From assembly GCA_050954285.1 (NCBI GenBank), contig JBPBPL010000014.1, positions 1 through 64,000 on the forward strand: a stretch of DNA of 64,000 bases, given 5' to 3'. A program made the translations under genes and the position numbers. Positions 37,222 through 48,200 of this stretch are shown here, piece after piece. The notes under the pieces were generated by a model. It was not told the origin of the DNA and ran no database searches. It was given only the letters and a program-made list of their open reading frames with translations. Source of the stretch: Mucilaginibacter_A sp050954285. GTDB lineage: Bacteria > Bacteroidota > Bacteroidia > Sphingobacteriales > Sphingobacteriaceae. Within the stretch, counting starts at the first letter, position 1, and each line of letters begins with the position of its first letter.

Positions 37222-38139
37222 ATGGAATTTGGAAAGATAGCGTTGCACGAGGTTGCAACATCGGATTTTAGTTTGCCTGCTGATCCGGTTTTCACAAAAG
37301 ATACCTTACAGCGCAGTTCTTATCCGCAGAAATTAAAAGTACATGTAGGTTGCGTAGGTTGGGGCAACAAAGATTGGTTGGGAGAAGTTTATCCCGAAGG
37401 TACTAAAGAAAGCAAGTATTGGGAAGCCTATGCCCGGCAGTTTAACCTGATGGAACTAAATGCTACATTTTACCAGATTTATCCGCCAGAAACAATTGCC
37501 AAATGGAAAGAGCGTGTAGCAATAAATCCAGATTTTTTATTTTGTCCGAAGTTTCCAAAACAGATTAGTCATGTGCAATCTTTGTACGGCACCCAGGAAC
37601 TGACCACTGTTTTTTATGAAAATATTTTAGCTTTTGGAGAGAAATTAGGTCCGCTTTTTTTACAGCTAAGTGATTACTTTGGGCCAGATCGCTTTACCGA
37701 ACTGGAAACTTATTTAAAGCAACTGCCACAAGATATTCCGGTTTTCGTAGAATTACGGCACGAAGGTTGGTTTTCGGATAAACAAATGCAGGAAAAGGTT
37801 TTTTTGATGCTGCGTAGTTTAAATATCGGTGCCATTATTACAGATGTTGCCGGCCGGCGCGATGTAGCACATATGTATTTAACGGTTCCATCAGCTTTTA
37901 TTCGTTTTGTAGGCAGCCATGAATTTCCTGCTATCAGTTATCAGCGTGCAGATGCTTGGATTGAACGGATAAAATCCTGGCAGCAGCAAGGCTTGCAGTC
38001 CTTATATTTATTTGTGCATCTGCAGCAAAGCATTGTTGAACCAAAAATGGTTGATTATTTTATTAACCGGTTAAATACGGAATTTGGTTTGGAGGTGAAA
38101 CGGCCAAGATTTATCCCAAAACCTTTATCATTGTTTTAA
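37222..38139 (+). CDS. DUF72 (YecE-like) protein
   Basis: A 305-residue TIM-barrel-like protein of the DUF72/YecE family, recognised by VHVGCVGWGNKDWLGEVYPEGT, YARQFNLMELNATFYQIYPPETIAKWKE, FLFCPKFPKQISH, LGPLFLQLSDYF and VFVELRHEGWF. The family function is unknown, although structures suggest a nuclease- or epimerase-like barrel. A dispersed motif lies 17 bases upstream (37194) and another 13 after the stop (38152). Confidence 0.92.
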   Translation: MEFGKIALHEVATSDFSLPADPVFTKDTLQRSSYPQKLKVHVGCVGWGNKDWLGEVYPEGTKESKYWEAYARQFNLMELNATFYQIYPPETIAKWKERVAINPDFLFCPKFPKQISHVQSLYGTQELTTVFYENILAFGEKLGPLFLQLSDYFGPDRFTELETYLKQLPQDIPVFVELRHEGWFSDKQMQEKVFLMLRSLNIGAIITDVAGRRDVAHMYLTVPSAFIRFVGSHEFPAISYQRADAWIERIKSWQQQGLQSLYLFVHLQQSIVEPKMVDYFINRLNTEFGLEVKRPRFIPKPLSLF

Positions 38140-38175
38140 AATTATACCTTATAAAAGAAGCATAATAAAAAGCAA

Positions 38176-38652
38176 ATGGACACGCAATCATTCAAACAAA
38201 ACCTTGCTCAGCTACTTCAAAAAAGTAATGCTCACGCAGATTTAGAAACTGCTTTGGACGGACTTGATGCCAAAAGCAGAGGTATTAAACTGCCGCATCT
38301 GCCTTATACTATTTGGCAATTGGTAAAACATTTGCAAATTACGCAACAGGATATTTTGGATTTCTCCGAAAATAAAAATTACCAGCCACTTAACTGGCCA
38401 AATGAGTACTGGCCAAAAGAAACTGCGCCGGCAAACGAGCCGGAATGGGAAAATAATTTAGCTGGAATTAGAAAAAGTTTAGCAGATTTTACAGCTTTGA
38501 TTGTAACTCCAGATAATGATTTACTGCGACCTTTTGCGCATGGCGATGGCCAGAATTTATTACGGGAAGCCGTTTTAATTATTGATCATTTAAGCTATCA
38601 CACAGGTCAGATTGTTTTGATTCGCAGGCTGCTTGACAATTGGGAAAAATAA
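38176..38652 (+). CDS. DinB-fold (DinB/YfiT superfamily) protein
   Basis: A 158-residue four-helix protein of the DinB/YfiT superfamily, unrelated to the polymerase of the same name. Likely metal-ligand histidines are in TIWQLVKHLQITQQDIL and IIDHLSYHTGQIVLIRRLL. Members act as metal-dependent thiol transferases or unknown hydrolases. It begins 36 bases after the DUF72 gene and a dispersed motif occupies most of that space, so the two may form one transcript. Confidence 0.85.
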   Translation: MDTQSFKQNLAQLLQKSNAHADLETALDGLDAKSRGIKLPHLPYTIWQLVKHLQITQQDILDFSENKNYQPLNWPNEYWPKETAPANEPEWENNLAGIRKSLADFTALIVTPDNDLLRPFAHGDGQNLLREAVLIIDHLSYHTGQIVLIRRLLDNWEK

Positions 38653-38697
38653 ATTGTTCTTTTTTTGAAGAAGTAGAGTGACAAAAGTTATAAAAGC

Positions 38698-38729
38698 AAA
38701 AAGCAATGCTTCTTTTAGCATTGCTTTTT
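38698..38729. terminator. Hairpin terminator with the dispersed motif in its loop
   Basis: A perfect 12-bp stem (38698-38709, AAAAAGCAATGC, with 38718-38729) has the loop TTCTTTTA. Together the upper stem and loop make a complete minus-strand dispersed motif (38706-38717). A/T runs on both sides suit bidirectional use between the convergent genes ending at 38652 and 38756. Confidence 0.88.
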
Positions 38730-38755
38730 AAATAGCGGTTAGTTACACCAACCAA

Positions 38756-39334
38756 TTAATCGTATGTTTTTTTCCGATCCGGATGCTCTCCGCCATCTTC
38801 AATTTCTGGTGGATTAGAAATTTCTTCGCTTGGTTGGTTCAAGGCAGAACTTCCTAAACCTAAACTATGATGCTCACTGCTGCTTGCATCGTGGTTATTT
38901 TTTTGCTCCAATTCTGTCGTACCAAAATTGTGGCCGCCCATTGGCTCGCCTTCCAGGCCTTTTACTTCTGCTTCGTGAACAGATTTTTCATTACCCATCC
39001 AGGTTTTTGTCAGTTCACGTTCTGTTGGGTCATCGCTGTTGGCATTAAAACCATCAGCATCATCCAAATCATCTTCGCCAACTGTATCATCAAAATCCTC
39101 ATCGTCATCAGCATCAAAACTACTGCTTTCAGTATTATCTGAAGAATTGTTAGTCGGTGTCATCGATCGGATACCACCCTCTGCGTCAGATGAATTATCA
39201 TTTTGTGCAACATCACGTTCAGTTGTTGGCTTATTGCTGTAAGTTCCGCCATCCCAAACTACTTTGTTCTGATTGGATGTTTTATTCAAATCATCCTGTT
39301 GATGATTTAAAGTATCGTTCTCATATTGGCTCAT
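38756..39334 (-). CDS. Acidic, disordered hypothetical protein
   Basis: A 192-residue protein extremely rich in Asp, Glu, Asn and Ser (for example FDADDDEDFDDTVGEDDLDD near the middle) with almost no hydrophobic core, no signal peptide and no membrane segment. It appears intrinsically disordered. I recognise no family. Similar acidic proteins in Bacteroidota are sometimes linked to desiccation or stress, but nothing in the sequence proves this. The start MSQYENDTLN is the first ATG. A dispersed motif copy (39403) lies upstream. Confidence 0.7.
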   Translation of the reverse strand: MSQYENDTLNHQQDDLNKTSNQNKVVWDGGTYSNKPTTERDVAQNDNSSDAEGGIRSMTPTNNSSDNTESSSFDADDDEDFDDTVGEDDLDDADGFNANSDDPTERELTKTWMGNEKSVHEAEVKGLEGEPMGGHNFGTTELEQKNNHDASSSEHHSLGLGSSALNQPSEEISNPPEIEDGGEHPDRKKTYD

Positions 39335-39477
39335 AAAAGTCTTTTTTGATTATGTTTGAGGAGAACGCATCAACCTAAAACTTGTTTCTAAAAAATATAC
39401 TATAAAAGAAGTAGAAAAGTTATTAAAACATGAAAACAAAAAGCTGAAAGCTCGCAATTCAAACTAATAATTTTTCA

Positions 39478-40251
39478 CTACTGGTAAATTTTCATTGCTG
39501 TACGTTCTACCAAATTTTTGGGCAACAACCACGCCATCAACGTACTTAATTTGTTGATGGTGCCTGCAATCACTTCTGGTTTTTTGCGGAACATAGCTTT
39601 TACGGCGATTTTTGCAACAGCTTCCGGTGTCATATTTACCTGATTGGCTGCTTTTAATCCTTTTGCGCCAAGTTGCGCACGAACCACAAAATCGGTATCC
39701 GTGGCACCGGGAGAATGGCAGGTAACCGATACGTTGGATAGCCTTAATTCCTGATGCAAACCACGGCTAAAACTCAGCAAAAACGATTTACTGGCTGCAT
39801 ACAAAGTCAAACCCGGTACCGATTGGTACGCTGCCGAACTTGCCGTATTTAAAATATAAGCTTGAGGTTGAGTTTTTAATTGCGGCAAAAACAGCTGTGT
39901 AAGGGCCACCGGCACGATCATGTTTAACTGTAGCATGTTCAGATCTTCCTCCAGCGTGTATTTGTCAAATTTTCCGCTTAAACCATAGCCGGCATTATTA
40001 ACCAGAATGTTAATGCTGAAGGCTTCTTTCAAACACCAGTTAAAAACTTGTTGTGCTGCGTTTTCTGTGGAAAGATCCATGGCGAAGTATGCTGTTTTTA
40101 CCCCATGTTTTTTACTGAGGTCATCTGCAAGCTGCTTCAAATTTTCGGCAGAACGGGCAACTAATAATAAATCTATTTTGCGCGAAGCAAGTTCGGTTGC
40201 TATTGCTTTGCCAATGCCTTTGCTGGCGCCGGTTATTAATGCGTAAGCCAT
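39478..40251 (-). CDS. Short-chain dehydrogenase/reductase
   Basis: A 257-residue classical SDR. Cofactor motif TGASKGIGKAIATEL, structural NNAGYG and the catalytic Ser (NTASSAAY) with Tyr-x-x-x-Lys (YAASKSF) are all present. The sequence resembles the DltE/YqjQ-like group of general dehydrogenases. Substrate unknown. A dispersed motif (40089) encodes VKTAYF. It lies 51 bases downstream of the dioxygenase gene at 40303 on the same strand. Confidence 0.9.
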   Translation of the reverse strand: MAYALITGASKGIGKAIATELASRKIDLLLVARSAENLKQLADDLSKKHGVKTAYFAMDLSTENAAQQVFNWCLKEAFSINILVNNAGYGLSGKFDKYTLEEDLNMLQLNMIVPVALTQLFLPQLKTQPQAYILNTASSAAYQSVPGLTLYAASKSFLLSFSRGLHQELRLSNVSVTCHSPGATDTDFVVRAQLGAKGLKAANQVNMTPEAVAKIAVKAMFRKKPEVIAGTINKLSTLMAWLLPKNLVERTAMKIYQ

Positions 40252-40302
40252 CTTGTAGAATTAAAAATGGCTAGTTTAAGGAGCCGCCATCAATGTAAAA
40301 AA

Positions 40303-41118
40303 TTAAAACTTCACTTTAGAAATAAAGTGATGATAGAAAGGCGTTTTACTGTTTTCGTGTTTCAAAATGGTTTTGCCGGTGATAATCGGAATATACATTA
40401 CCCGTCGCCTGCTTTTAAGCCCGGTATTAGGTGATTGCTGCACGCGGTGCCAAAGCCGGCCATCATGAATAGTTAAATCGCCGGCTTTAATGTCCAGCCC
40501 GGTTTCCTGCGGATCAGGATTATTATCCACAAAATATTTTTTTGCAAACAAAAGTTTTAAAATTCCCTGTTTGTGTGTACCGGTTAAAAATCGTAGGCCA
40601 CCATTTTCTGCAGGACAATCATCCAGGTGAATACCCACATTTAGCATTGGCATAATTTTTTGTCCTAAAAATATATCCCGCGGACTATCAGTATGCCAGC
40701 CCATCTGCGAAAAACTGCTGTCGGGCGTTCTGATGTATTGATTAATCACCAGTCCATCTTTTTCATTTTCTCCAATCCTGCCTTCGTAAGGTGCTACCAG
40801 TGCTGGTAAAGCCTGAAAACGTGGGTCTTGCAAAAACTCGTGCAAAACATGATTATACATCGAAGAAAAACACAATCGCTGGATTATTTTATTACCGTTT
40901 TCGTCTTTACCAAACTTTAATGGCGTACCATTCACTTTCTCACGTCCTTCTGCAATCCAGGTTTGTTGTAAAATATTTATTTCTTTTAAAAGATCTTCAA
41001 CAGTTCTTTTAGTGATAAAATTTCTGAAAACGATAACACCATTCTTGTCAAAAAAACTCAACTGCTCTGGCGTTAATTTTTCTCCAAGCGTAAAAACCGG
41101 ACATGCAAGTTTGATCAT
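40303..41118 (-). CDS. Phytanoyl-CoA dioxygenase (PhyH) family protein
   Basis: A 271-residue Fe(II)/2-oxoglutarate-dependent dioxygenase. The iron ligands appear as His and Asp in MGWHTDSPRD and the distal His in IHDGRLWHRVQQ, and the 2-oxoglutarate Arg is probably in LKSRRRVMYIPI. The N-terminal LTPEQLSFFDKNGVIVFRNF is typical. The natural substrate is unknown. It contains no exact dispersed motif. The gap 41119-41304 upstream has no visible feature. Confidence 0.87.
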   Translation of the reverse strand: MIKLACPVFTLGEKLTPEQLSFFDKNGVIVFRNFITKRTVEDLLKEINILQQTWIAEGREKVNGTPLKFGKDENGNKIIQRLCFSSMYNHVLHEFLQDPRFQALPALVAPYEGRIGENEKDGLVINQYIRTPDSSFSQMGWHTDSPRDIFLGQKIMPMLNVGIHLDDCPAENGGLRFLTGTHKQGILKLLFAKKYFVDNNPDPQETGLDIKAGDLTIHDGRLWHRVQQSPNTGLKSRRRVMYIPIITGKTILKHENSKTPFYHHFISKVKF

Positions 41119-41304
41119 TTTGTTCGTGTTAGATATGGTTAAACAACATACGAGTTTTAGAACGAAAATATTGTATATCGTTTAAACCCTAATCAGTTTA
41201 TTTAAAGATTCAAATCTACTTAAATTTGAATTACTGTGTTAAGTCTGTATTTCGATTACATTATTTTTACATTCATCTTTGAAATGATTTCTGCAAAAAT
41301 CAAC

Positions 41305-41952
41305 TCAGTAAGCAGTAATTTTTTTAGATAGCATAAAAAGCAGATACGTAAAAAACGGTGCTGCCACCACATCTATGGTATAATGTGCGTGCTGCACCAA
41401 CAGTAATACCGCTATGGCAACCGTTGCAAACAAGGCATACGCTTTATCGTACTTGTTTTTGAGGCATAAAAATATGAGAAACATGGTAGCCGTATGGCCG
41501 GAATAAAACAAATCTTTGGTAATCAAATGGTTACCGTAAAAAATATTGGTAATCGGGTCATGCAGACTGATTAATCCTTTAGGTAAATTAAGTGGAACCA
41601 AACTGATGCTGATAATGCGGGAAACGGCCAACAGCAGGTATGTCCAACCAAAAACGATCAAAAATCGGGGTTCTTGTACGGCTCGCCATAAAGCCAAAAC
41701 TACAACGCTCCATAAGATGCAGAAAATCGGTACCGATACATCGTATTGCGGTATAAAATTGAGCAGCCAATCGTTCAGTTCGATGCCATTTCTTTGCTGG
41801 ATATGATTAAAAAAAAACGGATTAATCAGCACCACCAGCAGCAACGTAAAAAGTACCGTGAAAAGGCGTTTTCTAAAAGCCGGCAGTTTCCATTCGGCCA
41901 CCCATTTTTGTTTGTATGAAGTAGTAGTTAAATTAAGGTGATCAATTTCCAT
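41305..41952 (-). CDS. PAP2-like membrane phosphatase / sphingomyelin-synthase-like protein
   Basis: A 215-residue protein with about five or six membrane segments. The PAP2_C-type motif FYSGHTATMFLIFLCLKNKYD and the later HAHYTIDVVAAPFFTYLLF provide the two catalytic histidines and an Asp, as in sphingomyelin-synthase-like enzymes and lipid phosphatases. It probably acts on lipid head groups in the inner membrane. It stands alone. No partner suggests the substrate. Confidence 0.8.
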   Translation of the reverse strand: MEIDHLNLTTTSYKQKWVAEWKLPAFRKRLFTVLFTLLLVVLINPFFFNHIQQRNGIELNDWLLNFIPQYDVSVPIFCILWSVVVLALWRAVQEPRFLIVFGWTYLLLAVSRIISISLVPLNLPKGLISLHDPITNIFYGNHLITKDLFYSGHTATMFLIFLCLKNKYDKAYALFATVAIAVLLLVQHAHYTIDVVAAPFFTYLLFMLSKKITAY

Positions 41953-42097
41953 TTAGGCCGTAAACTTACATTGTTTTTAAGCAGCGTTGCAAGTTTAATT
42001 TTTGCTGATAACGTTTACGGGGCTTTCCCGAAACAAGTTTTACGGTAATCATCATTTATGATGATACTTCTTTTATCGAGTATTTTTAGGTAAGGCT

Positions 42098-42904
42098 TTA
42101 TTCGTGTTTTGTAGAAAGCCGTGGCATATCTTTCAGCTCGAACTCATCCGCATCCCGTAAAAACGGAAAGTAACGGCGGTTTTTAATCAGTTCTTCCGCA
42201 GAAACCGAAAATGTGTAAACATCTTCTTCATCGCGCTTATAATATATTACTTTACCATTTGGGTCGATGCAGGAGGAATCTCCGGAGTGATAAACTTCAT
42301 GACCATCATAGCCCACCCGGTTCACAGCAATTACATAAGCCTGGTTTTCTACCGCTCGTGCCGGAATTAACGTTCGCCAGTGCAAAGCGCGTTTTTCGGG
42401 CCAATTGGCTACAATAATCAATAAATCGTAAGCGGCATCCAGATTTCTCGTCCATACCGGAAAACGCAGATCATAACAAATCATCGGACAGATTTTCCAG
42501 CCTTTCAGCTCCACGATCAAGCGGTCTGATCCAGCTGTAAAAGTTTCATGTTCCTTACCCATCGCAAACAAGTGGCGTTTGTTATATTGAGAAAAAGTTC
42601 CGTCGGGCAGCATCCAAATCAGGCGGTTATAAAAGTTGCCATTTTCGGTAATCATTAAACTACCCGTTACCACACAGTTATATTTTTGGGCAATCTGTTC
42701 CATCCAAACCATCGTTTTGCCATTCATTTCCTCGGCCAGCGAAGTATTCATGGTAAAACCTGTGTTAAACATTTCTGGCAAAATAATCAGTTCCGTATTT
42801 TCACGGATGCCTGAAGATAGCCGTAATGCAATGTTTTTCAGGTTCTGGTCAATGTTTTCCCAAAATAAATATCCCTGGAAAGTAGTTACTTTTAAGTTTT
42901 CCAT
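42098..42904 (-). CDS. Nitrilase-superfamily omega-amidase (YafV-like)
   Basis: A 268-residue carbon-nitrogen hydrolase. The catalytic triad is visible: Glu in LIILPEMFNTGF, Lys in YNKRHLFAMG and Cys in CPMICYDLRFPVWTRN. Similarity is closest to YafV/omega-amidase, which hydrolyses 2-oxoglutaramate or 2-oxosuccinamate. It sits 39 bases after the methionine/glutamine aminotransferase gene on the same strand. This is the known pairing in which the transaminase makes the alpha-keto amide that the amidase removes (methionine salvage). A dispersed motif lies 22 bases past the stop (42064). Confidence 0.9.
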   Translation of the reverse strand: MENLKVTTFQGYLFWENIDQNLKNIALRLSSGIRENTELIILPEMFNTGFTMNTSLAEEMNGKTMVWMEQIAQKYNCVVTGSLMITENGNFYNRLIWMLPDGTFSQYNKRHLFAMGKEHETFTAGSDRLIVELKGWKICPMICYDLRFPVWTRNLDAAYDLLIIVANWPEKRALHWRTLIPARAVENQAYVIAVNRVGYDGHEVYHSGDSSCIDPNGKVIYYKRDEEDVYTFSVSAEELIKNRRYFPFLRDADEFELKDMPRLSTKHE

Positions 42905-42943
42905 AATTTTTCATAACTTTTAGTTGAATTATCTAGTTGAGGA

Positions 42944-44089
42944 TCAAACTTTTAACAATTGTTCAACGGCTTTTTCCAAAGTTTCTTGTTTTTTGGCGAA
43001 ACAAAATCGAACGATGCCAAAATCGTTTTTTTTAGAATAGAAAGCAGAATTAGGGACAGCTGCCACGCCAACTTCACTAATGAGCCGCTTGGCAAAAAAC
43101 AGGTCGTTTTCTTCGGATAAGTGGCTGTAATTAACGGATTGAAAATAAGATCCGGCGCAAGGCAGCAGTTTCAGGCGCGAACTTTCCAGTCCGGCACGAA
43201 AAAAATCCCGTTTCTGCTGATAAAAATCTGCCAGTCCGAGGTATGCTTCTTTTACCTGCAAAAATTCGGCAAGAGCTATTTGTACCGGTGTGTTCACCGA
43301 AAAAACATTAAACTGATGGATCTTCCTGAACTCGTTCATCAGCCAGGCCGGAGCCATGCAATAGCCTACCTTCCAGCCGGTTACATGAAAAAGCTTGCCA
43401 AAAGAAGCACAGATCAAGCTGCGTTCGGCCAGCTCCGGATAGCGTGCCATGCTGCGGTGCTGCTGCCCGTCAAAAATAATATGCTCATACACTTCATCAC
43501 TCAAAATCAAAATATCCGTGTTGTGTGTGAGCGTGATTAATTCCTTAATATCAGCCTCCTGCAAAACCGTGCCAGTGGGATTGTGCGGCGAATTAAGGAT
43601 GATCATTTTAGTTCGCGAAGAAATTAGCCGCCGCACCATGTTCCAGTTAATGCGATAATCCGGTGGTTCCAGTTCCATCCGTTTCACAACGCCGCCCATC
43701 AGTTGGATGGCCGGTGCGTAACAATCATAAGCCGGTTCAAAAATAATCACTTCATCGTTTGGGTTGATGGTGGCGCAAATGGCTGTAAAAATGGCTTGCG
43801 TGCCGCCCGCGGTAATCGTGATTTCGTTTTCGGGATGATAAACGTGGCCGTAAAGCGATTCGGTTTTGGCGCAAATGGCTTCCCGCAAAGCCATAACGCC
43901 CGGCATCGGCGCATATTGATTGTGGCCGTGCTGCATGGCCTGGTTTACCAATTTAACCAGTTCTGGCGGGCAATCAAAATCAGGAAAACCCTGCGATAAA
44001 TTGATGGCACCAGCTTGCTGCGCCAGCGACGACATAACAGAAAAAATGGTAGTTCCCGTTTGCGGGAGTTTGGATTGAAAAGAAATCAT
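42944..44089 (-). CDS. Methionine aminotransferase (YbdL-like)
   Basis: A 381-residue PLP-dependent class I aminotransferase. The substrate-side INLSQGFPDFDCP, NSPHNPTGTV and SDEVYEHIIFDG motifs are present, with the PLP lysine in SFGKLFHVTGWKVGY. Similarity to YbdL/glutamine transaminase K suggests transfer from glutamine or methionine to 4-methylthio-2-oxobutyrate. The omega-amidase downstream supports this. A dispersed motif (43243) encodes VKEAYL. Confidence 0.9.
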   Translation of the reverse strand: MISFQSKLPQTGTTIFSVMSSLAQQAGAINLSQGFPDFDCPPELVKLVNQAMQHGHNQYAPMPGVMALREAICAKTESLYGHVYHPENEITITAGGTQAIFTAICATINPNDEVIIFEPAYDCYAPAIQLMGGVVKRMELEPPDYRINWNMVRRLISSRTKMIILNSPHNPTGTVLQEADIKELITLTHNTDILILSDEVYEHIIFDGQQHRSMARYPELAERSLICASFGKLFHVTGWKVGYCMAPAWLMNEFRKIHQFNVFSVNTPVQIALAEFLQVKEAYLGLADFYQQKRDFFRAGLESSRLKLLPCAGSYFQSVNYSHLSEENDLFFAKRLISEVGVAAVPNSAFYSKKNDFGIVRFCFAKKQETLEKAVEQLLKV

Positions 44090-44385
44090 CGATGCTAAAA
44101 TAATTATTATTTCAGCACCGCGGTTATGTTGCTAAGCTAAGTTTCAGCTTTTATTTGATTTGTTTTATTTATCAGGCTGCAAAATTATGGTTATCAGCGC
44201 TTAAGCTTTTATTAAATATAATTAAAAAATGTTGTAAAATTAACATTAACCGGGTGCTTCTTTTAGCAGACAAAATTTAGTCTTGTATTTTCAATTCAAA
44301 AATCTATGAGTTAATATAACAAATTTGTTCCTTTTGAAACTTATTGTTGGATGATAAGTTATGCTCACAATCAAACAACAATCAG

Positions 44386-45195
44386 ATGAATCCCAATCCA
44401 AAATTAAAAGGACAAACCGCCTTGGTAACTGGTGCAAACAGCGGCATAGGCAAAGCTGTTGCTATTGCGCTGGGCAATGAAGGCGCAAACGTAGCCGTAA
44501 ATTATGTAACTCACCCCGAAACTGCCGAGGAGGTAGTGAACGAAATAAAAAGCAACGGCGGCAATGCCATCGCGCTGCAAGCTGATGTAAGCAATGAAGA
44601 ACAGGTATTAAACATGTATCAGGAGCTGTACAAAGCTTTTGGAACAATTGATATTTTAGTAAACAATGCCGGCTTGCAAAAAGATTCGCCGCTAACGGAA
44701 ATGAGCCTGGCCGACTGGCAATTAGTTATCAACATTAATTTAACCGGTCAGTTTTTATGCGCCCGTGAAGCTGCGAAAGAGTTTATTAAAAGAGGTGTGG
44801 TAGCAGACAGAAGTAAGGCTGCCGGCAAAATTATCTGCATGAGCAGTGTGCATCAGGTAATCCCCTGGGCAGGCCACGTTAATTATGCCAGCAGCAAAGG
44901 CGGTATCAATATGCTGATGCAAAGTATGGCGCAGGAACTGGCTCCGCACAAAATCCGTGTAAACAGCATCGGGCCTGGGGCTATCCAAACTCCAATTAAT
45001 AAACAAGCCTGGGAAACGCCGCAGGCTTTAAATAGTTTGCTTACTTTAATTCCTTACGGCCGCATTGGGCAGCCAGAAGATATCGGTATGTTGGCCGCAT
45101 GGTTAGCTTGTGATGAATCTGATTACATTACCGGCACCACTATTTTTATGGATGGTGGCATGACACTTTATCCCGGTTTTTCTACCAATGGCTAA
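44386..45195 (+). CDS. SDR family oxidoreductase, glucose 1-dehydrogenase-like
   Basis: A 269-residue SDR with TGANSGIGKAVAIAL, NNAG, the catalytic Ser in CMSSVHQVIPW, YASSKGGINML and a C-terminal ITGTTIFMDGGMTLYPGF. These resemble bacterial glucose 1-dehydrogenases. ATG 44386 (MNPNPKLKGQ) is used; a TTG at 44344 only extends the frame. The 296-bp upstream gap holds one dispersed motif (44254) and no other feature I can name. The substrate is a guess; the fold is certain. Confidence 0.88.
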   Translation: MNPNPKLKGQTALVTGANSGIGKAVAIALGNEGANVAVNYVTHPETAEEVVNEIKSNGGNAIALQADVSNEEQVLNMYQELYKAFGTIDILVNNAGLQKDSPLTEMSLADWQLVININLTGQFLCAREAAKEFIKRGVVADRSKAAGKIICMSSVHQVIPWAGHVNYASSKGGINMLMQSMAQELAPHKIRVNSIGPGAIQTPINKQAWETPQALNSLLTLIPYGRIGQPEDIGMLAAWLACDESDYITGTTIFMDGGMTLYPGFSTNG

Positions 45196-45296
45196 TTAAC
45201 ATTTATAAATTCTCCTAAACCTGTTTCAATATTCCATTAAAAAGATTTTATCATCTAAAAGGGAATTCTAAAACAAGTTCAGGATGATGATTACCA

Positions 45297-48200
45297 TCAG
45301 GCCCTGTTAAACAGCAGGGCCATTTTTTTAATCTTTTTTTGCAGCAGCTTGTCTGCTTTTCCCGGCAGCATCCGCCAGCTCCAGTTTTGATCGGTAGAAG
45401 CTGGCGTATTCATGCGCGATTTTTCATCTTCGCCCAAAACGTCCTGCATCGGCACAATTACTGTTTTGGCAACAGATGCATAAGCCAGCCGAATCAGTTC
45501 CCAGTTCACATTTCCTGCTGTGATTTTTGTATTGGCATACAGCTTCAATTGTTTAATGCTTTTTTTATCAGCATCTTTTCCAAACCAGCCAACACTTGTA
45601 TTATTATCATGCGTACCCGTATAGGCAAAACAATTTAGCGGATAATTATGCGGAATATGGATGGATTGCGCCCAGTTATCACCAAAAGCAAACTGTAAAA
45701 CCTTCATTCCGGGCAGTTCAAATTCGTCACGTAAAGCGTAAACTTCCGGTGTAATTTCACCCAGATCTTCGGCTACGAAAGGTAAATTTCCGATTTCTTT
45801 TTGCAGAACTTTAAAAAATTCACTTCCCGGGCCCGCTTTCCATTGGCCATTGATAGCCGTTTTTTCGCTTGCAGGCACCTCCCAGTAATTAGCAAAAGCC
45901 CGAAAATGATCCAGCCGCAATACATCAAAAAGCTCCAGATTTTTGCGGATGCGCTGCACCCACCAAGCATAATTGGTTTGTTTCAATACTTCCCAGCGGA
46001 AAACCGGCATACCCCAAAGTTGCCCGTCGGCATTAAAATAATCTGGTGGCACCCCAGCTACGCCAATTCTATTGCTGTTTTTATCGAGCGAAAATAGTTC
46101 GGAATTTGCCCAAACATCAGCCGAATCGTAACTGATATAAAACGGCAAATCGCCCAGCAGCCGGATGCTTCTTTTATGACAGTAAATTTGGAGCGACTGC
46201 CACTGCCGGAAAAAGATAAACTGCAGCCATTTTTCCTTACGGATCAGATTTTGGTTTGCTGCGGAAAATTCTTTTAAAACAGCCGCATCACGCTTTTTAA
46301 ACTGGTCTGGCCACTCAAACCAAGCCTTGTGCTGATGGTGGTTTTTCAATACTGAATAAAGCGCAAAATCATCTAGCCAAAATGCTTGTTTTTCTACAAA
46401 ACCAGTAAATTTATGCTGTAAATCATCAAAATTACTATTGCAAAAATTTTCATAAGCCTGTTCAAAAAGTAAATCTTTTACCTGTTTGGCTTCTGCAAAA
46501 TTTACTTTTTCTGTTTGCAGCAGCTGTAACTTTTTCAGTTCTTTTTTCTCCAGCAAATCCTCTTTTTGCAGTAACTCCGGGCTGATTAGCATGATATTTC
46601 CCGCAATACTGGAAATGGAACTGTAAGGCGAATAACTCTGTTCCAATTCGGTAGGGTTGAGCGGCAGCATCTGCCAGAACTGTTGCTTGCTTTTGTACAA
46701 AAAATCAGCAAATTTTTTGGCTTCCGGACCCAGATCACCAATGCCAAAAGCTGACGGCAGCGACGTGATGTGCATTAAAATGCCAGCATTTCGAGACGAA
46801 TATTTTTGCTCCATTTTTAGTAAAGTAAAAGGCTGGGAACTAAATATTTCGCCTAATTCAATTTCGTTATTCTTTGGAGAGCCGGTCGAATTATTCAATA
46901 AGTTTTTCCATTCTGATGGTGCTTCTTTTGGCAGGATAATTCTGGTATGCTTCCAGTTAATCTTCTTTAAATCAGTATTTTGTATTTTACAAATGGAAGC
47001 CAAGCCCAGCGGCACAACTGTAATGTACCATACTTTGTTTAGCTGCCTCGCAAAAGCCAGCACATTGTTTTTGTACTTTCCTTTGATTTGTAATGGCAGA
47101 TATTTTCCATCTAAAAATACTTCCGGAGCAGCTTTTCGCTCGGTAAAAAGCTGATGAATCAGGTTGAGTTTGATGTTTCCATTGTACCGTGTTTCCCAAA
47201 GCTGATCTGAATTTAAGGCATGCTTTCCGCTGATGAAATCCAAAGCTTCCGAACGTTTTTCGTAATCTACCGGTCGGCGGTTATCGGGGTCAACCATGCT
47301 GAAATCCCAGGTTTCGCAGCCCTGATAAACATCCGGAACGCCCGGACAAGTAAATTTCAGCAACACTTGTGCCAGCGAATTGACGATACCGAAATCGGCA
47401 ACTTTTTGATGAAAAATCTTAAAATTTTGCCAAAAAGCTGTAGATTGATCTAAAATTCCATCGATAAAAGAAGCAGTGGCCTGCTCATATTTTTCATTTT
47501 TATTGGCCCAGTCCGAATTTCTTTTTCCTTCGCGCAACGCTTTCAGCATATATTCCTGCAAGCGGTTCTGGTAATCCATCTCGTCTTCATCCGGCATCGG
47601 GAAAGTGGCAACCAGCGTTTCATAAATAAAATATTCGTCGTTGGCATCTGGCTGATTATCGGTTTTCAGCGGCGCATTTAGCTGTTGCCAGTTTTTTACC
47701 ACTTCAAACCAATCTTCAGCCACATCTGCCAGCACATTCAGCCGTGCCCGTGCACCTTCGCCGCGTTTGGTATCGTGCGTGGAAGTTGCGTTGATGGAAA
47801 GTGGCCATTTCTCCTGTTTTTCCTGCATTTGGGTATGAAAGCTTTCGGCAGAAAGTCCAAAAGCATCCGGTGCATCACCCACTTCGCTGTGGCCAATAAA
47901 GCGATTGTACGTGTACATCAGCGTGTCTTCCACACCTTTTGCCATCAGCGGACCGGTAAATTGCATTAGCCGCTGGTAAAATTTTAATGCCCGGATATTG
48001 TAATCGTTTTTGTTTTTGGGAGAAGGGTGAAGGAGCGTATTTTCCAGCACATCCAAAGCAAGTTCCAGTTCGGGCTGGTTTTTGCGGATACTCGTCAATA
48101 CTTCTTTTACCTGCTTAAAATTGGTGTCATCCAACGGAAATTCGTTCCCGTAAAACCGATAAACCGGACATTGAATAAGCATCTCGCCAATAGCCTTTTT